Positions 6,552 to 9,881 of a stretch of DNA of 9,881 bases are shown here, in pieces (the stretch's first letter is position 1; each line of letters starts with the position of its first letter). The stretch comes from a candidate division WWE3 bacterium (GTDB taxonomy: Bacteria; Patescibacteriota; WWE3; UBA101185; UBA10185). The notes beneath the pieces were generated by a model. The model worked only from the letters and a program-made list of their open reading frames with translations, was not told where the DNA came from and did not search any database. The stretch is from NCBI GenBank assembly GCA_003564915.1, contig PXDX01000079.1, positions 1-9,881 of the forward strand, written 5' to 3'. Made by a program: the position numbers and the translations under genes.

Positions 6552-6600
6552 TTATAATTGACGGCACTTCCCCACTTTATCCTAACAATAAGGTTTTAAA

Positions 6601-7410
6601 TTAGGGAGAAAAGACTAAAATAAAAAACAAGAAAATAAAGAATATTACTCCGTACGTGTAGATTAAAGTTTTATTTATTCTATTTTTCATGTATGCATCC
6701 AGATAATTCAAATTGAAAAGTAAAACGGATGAGCTGAAAAGCGCCCTTAAAAATGGCTCCGATGGAATAAAGGAAACTGCTATCGAAAAAGTAAATACAA
6801 TAAAAGCTGATAAAAGAATATTGACTGCCTTATCCAAAAACGACAGATATCTAACTCTTCGATCAAAACTCAAGCTCCATAAAAAATATCCCGTAAGAAC
6901 TATTGTCAAAATAAACGCAAAAAAGGAATGCACGAGAGGGCCTTGGCTAAATTTATAGATCCCGGTGAAAAGCGGGATAGAAATAATAATCAAAATAATC
7001 TGCCCCCATGTCACTGCTACTCTATACAAAGGAATGGTTTCTTCTTTTTCCTCAATGACAAGAAGGATATTATTAACCAAACTTATCAAATAATATAGAA
7101 CCGCTACTGCGGACAGACCGGCAATTCTAAAAGGAGTGCTCAGATTAGGGAAATGAAAAAGAGTTAAGTATGTTCCAACCGTTAAAGACAAAGGTAACAC
7201 CGAAATTATTATCCCGCTGTAACGGGAGCTAGAAGGGTATTGAGTAATATATGAACCCAATACAGAGGCGAAGAATAACACCGCTAACCCGAGTGAAGCT
7301 GTTCTATCATACATGATACTGTCCCCTACCCCTAAGAAAAGGAAAAACATAAGCAAAGAGTATAAGATATACCTTATTTTTTTGTCTTTAATCTTTTGAG
7401 TAATTTGCAT
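6601..7410 (-). CDS. Polytopic integral membrane protein of unknown function
   Basis: This 269-residue protein is not one I recognise. It is very hydrophobic, with about eight or nine likely membrane helices (roughly 13-29, 36-55, 64-83, 95-118, 130-150, 160-180, 193-213, 220-236 and 248-267). The N-terminus is basic (QKIKDKKIR), placing it inside the cell by the positive-inside rule. Loops are short. The longest hydrophilic ones are near 56-65 (QYPSSSRYSG), 119-130 (IEEKEETIPLYR, charged) and 182-188 (FDRRVRY). I see no nucleotide-binding, transporter or protease motif and no cleavable signal peptide. The first 23 bp overlap the end of yebC in another frame, so translational coupling in a yebC operon is likely. 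The downstream end abuts the 725-bp interval. Confidence 0.75.
   Translation of the reverse strand: MQITQKIKDKKIRYILYSLLMFFLFLGVGDSIMYDRTASLGLAVLFFASVLGSYITQYPSSSRYSGIIISVLPLSLTVGTYLTLFHFPNLSTPFRIAGLSAVAVLYYLISLVNNILLVIEEKEETIPLYRVAVTWGQIILIIISIPLFTGIYKFSQGPLVHSFFAFILTIVLTGYFLWSLSFDRRVRYLSFLDKAVNILLSAFIVFTFSIAVSFIPSEPFLRALFSSSVLLFNLNYLDAYMKNRINKTLIYTYGVIFFIFLFFILVFSP
7324..7331 (-). other. KOPS-like GGGNAGGG word, reverse orientation
   Basis: CCCTACCC on the + strand (GGGTAGGG on the - strand), within the membrane-protein gene. It points left toward the dif-like site. Here it is on the coding strand, so codon use may contribute. Confidence 0.3.
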
Positions 7411-7924
7411 ATATATCTACTACATCTTCAAGTTCCTCGAAATCTTCCAGAAGTCTTTCGATTTTCTCCTTTTGCTCTTCTGTTAGGGGAATTGTGAATG
7501 TAGGCTGATACTCATCGTTAAATACATATGAAGCTGAGCCCAAAGTTCCCAACGAGCCGCCTGATTTCTCCAGAATGGTTCTAATTTCCGCTACTGTACG
7601 GTTTCTATTGTCGGTTACCGTTTTTATCACAAGTGCAACGCCAAAAGGTGCGTATCCTTCGTAAGTCACTTCCTCCATGCTCTCTCCTCCTTTTAACTCT
7701 CCTGTACCTCTTTTTATTGCCCTATCAATATTATCCCTGGGCATGTTGGCCTCTTTAGCCTTTTCAATAAGTAAAGAAAGGGCGGGGTTCATTTCCGGGT
7801 CACCTCCCCCGTCCCGCGCAGCAATAGCGATCTTGCGCGAGATCTTAGAAAATATCCGGCTTTTCTTAGCATCTTCGCTTGCCTTTTGTCTTTTGATTTT
7901 TGACCATTTATTATGCCCGCTCAT
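7388..7924 (-). CDS. yebC: Miniature YebC/PmpR family protein
   Basis: The YebC family includes DNA-binding regulators such as PmpR and translation factors such as mitochondrial TACO1, so the role may be transcriptional or translational. The first 136 residues are classical: MSGHNKWSKIKRQKA, GGGDPEMNPAL, NMPRDNIDRAIKRGTGEL, YEGYAPFGVAL, TDNRNRTVAEIR and GSASYVF. The usual ~240-residue protein then has an inserted middle domain of about 60-65 residues. Here the chain goes from SYVFNDEYQPT directly to TIPLTEEQKEKIERLLEDFEELEDVVDIYANY, which matches the normal C-terminal strand and helix. At 178 aa the protein looks like a clean domain deletion rather than a broken gene, because both ends of the family are intact in one frame. 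The gene is divergent from the TPR gene and overlaps the next membrane-protein gene by 23 bp. Confidence 0.92.
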   Translation of the reverse strand: MSGHNKWSKIKRQKASEDAKKSRIFSKISRKIAIAARDGGGDPEMNPALSLLIEKAKEANMPRDNIDRAIKRGTGELKGGESMEEVTYEGYAPFGVALVIKTVTDNRNRTVAEIRTILEKSGGSLGTLGSASYVFNDEYQPTFTIPLTEEQKEKIERLLEDFEELEDVVDIYANYSKD

Positions 7925-8057
7925 AATCTAATCGATATTATCAAAATATATCTTCCTTATAAAGCGGCTTGCTTAAAAAGTTATTGCAGTCCCCTATCTA
8001 AATAACCTTAAAAATACAATCTTTACCGAAATGACTCTCTTGATCCAAAATAAAGAA

Positions 8058-8090
8058 TTGACAAAATTCACCATTTTGATAAGGTACTAT
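8058..8090 (+). promoter_or_regulatory. Possible promoter of the TPR gene
   Basis: A consensus -35 TTGACA (8058-8063) precedes TACTAT (8085-8090), but the 21-bp spacer is too long for a standard sigma-70 promoter. GATAAG at 8078-8083 gives 14 bp, which is too short. TACTAT ends only 4 bp before the ATG. The 170-bp divergent gap to yebC must hold promoters for both genes; GATAAT on the - strand ends 12 bp before the yebC ATG. Confidence 0.3.
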
Positions 8091-8094
8091 TTGT

Positions 8095-8358
8095 ATGAAC
8101 TCTACGCTTAGAGACAAAGCTATACAGTTCGCGCTTAACAATGAATGGGAGGAAGCCGTGGAAACCAACAGAAAGATACTAAAGAACAATCCTACGGACA
8201 GAAATGCAAAACTGCGTCTAGGTAAAGCATTAATTCAGTTGAATTCATTCGAGGAAGCAAAGAAGTATCTGCTCGAAGTTCTAGACGACGACCCACTTAA
8301 CGCCATTGCCAAAAAGAACCTTAAAGCAATAAAAGAAGTATCCAAAGCAGCGGCATAA
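8095..8358 (+). CDS. Small TPR-repeat protein
   Basis: This is an 87-residue protein made almost entirely of tetratricopeptide-type helices, a protein-protein interaction fold. Two repeats are visible. The first runs from about residue 4 to 37 (AIQFALNNEWEEAVETNRKI then LKNNPTD) and the second from about 38 to 71 (AKLRLGKALIQLNSFEEAKK then YLLEVLDDDPLN), followed by a capping helix (AIAKKNLKAIKEV). There is no signal peptide or membrane segment, so it should be cytoplasmic. Its partner is unknown. It is the only rightward gene in the right half, divergent from yebC and convergent with the ATPase-S1 gene, with 7 bp between the two stop codons, so it is probably transcribed alone. Confidence 0.8.
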   Translation: MNSTLRDKAIQFALNNEWEEAVETNRKILKNNPTDRNAKLRLGKALIQLNSFEEAKKYLLEVLDDDPLNAIAKKNLKAIKEVSKAAA

Positions 8359-8365
8359 AGTATTC

Positions 8366-9881
8366 TTAGCTTGCTGGTTCTGCTTTAGAGAGCTCTTGCT
8401 GGGCTTTCATTTCTATTTCAGGGTTAAGTCCCTTCATAGAAAGGCTGATCTTCCCCGTATCTTCTACTGAAAGAACACGTACTCTTACCGAAGAATCGGG
8501 ATCGACAACATCTTCAACTTTCTTAACATATACATCCGCGATCTCGCTTATATGTACCAATCCTTTTATACCCGGTTTCACTTCTACAAAAGCCCCAAAA
8601 CCGGCTATATCACGCACAATTCCATCGTGTATCTCACCCTCTTCGAAACCGCTGACATCCTGAAGCAGAACTTCTCCGGATAGATCCAGCTCTCCCTCTT
8701 TTTTATCGGTCGATGAAATTTCAACTTCTTCTAATTGCTCTCCCCTACCAATACTCCTACCTGTTTCTGAAATGGCCTTGCCTTTATCAAACTGAGTTTC
8801 AGTCCAGGTATTTATCTCCTCCCTAACCTTATCCACTTCAACCCCATACTCCCTTCTACTTCTTTCCAGAACCGCCTCCTTATTATCGTACTTTGGTACA
8901 ATATCATGCTTATCATCCCAAGGAAGTAAGATACGGGCTGAAAAAGGCATTGAAGTCATTCCGTCTATCATAAGCTTTATATAAATATGAAAACGTTCCA
9001 TTGAGATCAGATCGTGCTGGTCAAAAAAGGGAGCGAATTCTTTGGACATTGCCAAGGCATCCGGTGCTCCCAAAGCAAAAGAAGCAATCGTACCGACATT
9101 GCCTAAAACCGCGTCCAGAAGATCTTCCGGCAATTGAGAGGTGTACTGATGTGTTAAATAAAGACCCAACTTATATTTCCTGGACTCAGAAAGAATCGAT
9201 TCAAAACTACCGGTAGCAAAGTTTTGAAATTCATCAACATATAGATAAAAGGGGCGTCTATCCTGAGGAGGTATCTTAGCTCTCTGCAGAGCCATGAACT
9301 GGATCCTGGAGACTAGCAGAGCTCCTAAAAGGTTTGCGTTATCCTCCCCTACCTTACCCTTTGAAAGATTCATTAATAAAATCTTTCCTGAATTCATTAT
9401 ATCTCCAATATCAATTGTTGATTCCTGCTGACCCAAAATATTACGAATGGTGGATGAAGCTAAGAATCTATTAACCTTATTTTGTATAGGAGCTATTGCT
9501 TCGGTAACCAATCTATTGTTCCCCTTCATTGACTTGTACTCGGTGTTCCAAAACTTATGGATAACGGGATCCTCTACATAATGCAGAACATACTTCAAGT
9601 AGTTGGGATCCTCAAGTAGTCGAGTAACTCCCAACAGGGTCGTCCTCGGGGCTTCCAAGAGTGTAAGAATTGAGTAGTTTAATAGATATTCCAAACGAGG
9701 ACCCCAAGAATAGTCGAAGTGGTGCTTAATAGCCGAGACCAACGCCGAAGCCATTAGATTCTTTTGATCCGGATCATCCAATTCCAGAAGGTTTACTCCA
9801 ACAGGTCTGCTCAAATCAGAAGGATCTACAACTACAACATCATCAATACGCTCTTCGGGTATCCTGGTCAGAATGGTTTCA
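8366..9881 (-). CDS. VirD4/TraM-recognition-type ATPase with C-terminal S1 RNA-binding domain (N-terminus outside window)
   Basis: About 505 residues are visible. The frame is open to the window edge (IPEERIDDVVVVDPSDLSRPVG), so the TTG at 9814 is internal. Numbering below starts there. The body matches the P-loop ATPase family of conjugative coupling proteins (VirD4/TraG, TraM-recognition domain). It has a Walker B YLYVDEFQNF with D194 and E195, the following SILSESRKYKLGLYLTHQY segment, and NVGTIASFALGAPDA. Walker A and any membrane helices would lie upstream, outside the window. After a charged linker (about 300-388) comes a complete S1 OB-fold at 392-462, with GIVRDIAGFGAFVEV, GLVHISEI and KISLSMKGL. 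Coupling proteins usually lack this, so RNA or ssDNA binding is a plausible added property. No conjugation or type IV secretion partners are in the window, so DNA transfer should not be assumed. Confidence 0.85.
   Translation of the reverse strand, partial: ETILTRIPEERIDDVVVVDPSDLSRPVGVNLLELDDPDQKNLMASALVSAIKHHFDYSWGPRLEYLLNYSILTLLEAPRTTLLGVTRLLEDPNYLKYVLHYVEDPVIHKFWNTEYKSMKGNNRLVTEAIAPIQNKVNRFLASSTIRNILGQQESTIDIGDIMNSGKILLMNLSKGKVGEDNANLLGALLVSRIQFMALQRAKIPPQDRRPFYLYVDEFQNFATGSFESILSESRKYKLGLYLTHQYTSQLPEDLLDAVLGNVGTIASFALGAPDALAMSKEFAPFFDQHDLISMERFHIYIKLMIDGMTSMPFSARILLPWDDKHDIVPKYDNKEAVLERSRREYGVEVDKVREEINTWTETQFDKGKAISETGRSIGRGEQLEEVEISSTDKKEGELDLSGEVLLQDVSGFEEGEIHDGIVRDIAGFGAFVEVKPGIKGLVHISEIADVYVKKVEDVVDPDSSVRVRVLSVEDTGKISLSMKGLNPEIEMKAQQELSKAEPAS

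Larger units (their letters stand above)
5876..6600. other. 725-bp gene-free interval upstream of xer
   Basis: No credible protein gene fits on either strand. The open frames here have odd composition (Pro/His/Phe-rich or fragmentary) and no family signature. From left to right the interval contains: a 14-bp palindrome near the xer start, a KOPS-like word, a 13-bp palindrome, a second KOPS-like word merging into a G9 run, the dif-like site, a 27-bp A/T-only tract, a DnaA-box 9-mer, an array of TATGACA repeats with an inverted KOPS-like word, and a CTATAGG cluster. The + strand is visibly G-rich up to about 6310 and C-rich after about 6480, which suggests a local switch in strand composition. 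The xer promoter must lie here, but no strong hexamer pair is visible. Confidence 0.7.

Noticed and set aside
6713..6958. 81-codon + strand frame antisense to the membrane-protein gene
   Set aside because: It lies inside a coherent polytopic membrane protein on the other strand. The Lys-rich product is what antisense reading of hydrophobic codons gives.
1..9881. TGA recoded as an amino acid, as in some CPR lineages
   Set aside because: Visible genes stop with TAA or TAG and none with TGA, but no TGA occurs in frame inside the full-length genes, so there is no positive evidence for recoding. AT bias toward TAA is enough.
8366..9881. Part of a conjugation or type IV secretion locus
   Set aside because: Only the coupling-like ATPase is present in view. 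The neighbours are housekeeping genes and no relaxase or mating-pair genes are seen.

Overview
The window looks like a piece of chromosome from a small-genome, AT-rich bacterium, most likely of the Candidate Phyla Radiation (Patescibacteria). The pointers are compact or minimised versions of housekeeping proteins (a YebC without its middle domain, an IMPDH/GMP-reductase homologue without CBS domains), family-specific insertions in GyrA and RNase HII, a VirD4/TraM-recognition-type ATPase of a kind common in that group, and start codons without Shine-Dalgarno sequences. This lineage call is an inference from protein style only. There is no rRNA, tRNA, CRISPR array, insertion sequence or phage gene.

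Layout. The left half (1-4873) reads rightwards: the 3' end of a family II (Mn-dependent) inorganic pyrophosphatase, gyrA 2 bp behind it, then rnhB (RNase HII) and a CBS-less IMP dehydrogenase/GMP reductase homologue. The right half reads mostly leftwards: a complete XerC/XerD-type tyrosine recombinase (4880-5875), a polytopic membrane protein whose start overlaps the end of a miniature yebC, and the C-terminal part of a VirD4/TraM-recognition ATPase ending in an S1 RNA-binding domain. A small TPR gene (8095-8358) is the only rightward gene in the right half. The two halves converge at about 4.88 kb, with 6 bp between stop codons.

The most interesting part is the 725-bp gene-free interval 5876-6600, upstream of the recombinase. 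It holds a dif/lox-like 11-6-11 site at 6209-6236. It also holds G-rich words matching the E. coli FtsK-orienting motif KOPS (GGGNAGGG). Across the window I found eight exact matches by eye. All six left of the site are on the + strand, both right of it are on the - strand, so every one points at the site. With the converging genes and the adjacent Xer gene, this suggests the chromosome-dimer-resolution locus in the replication terminus. The same interval has a 27-bp A/T tract, a perfect DnaA-box 9-mer, an array of TATGACA repeats and a CTATAGG cluster. These could be read as origin-like, which conflicts with the terminus reading, so both are recorded.

The genes serve DNA topology (gyrase), RNA removal from DNA (RNase HII), chromosome resolution (Xer), pyrophosphate and purine nucleotide metabolism, and probably translation or expression control (YebC). 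The ATPase-S1 protein may be membrane-associated and act on nucleic acid, but its substrate is unknown.
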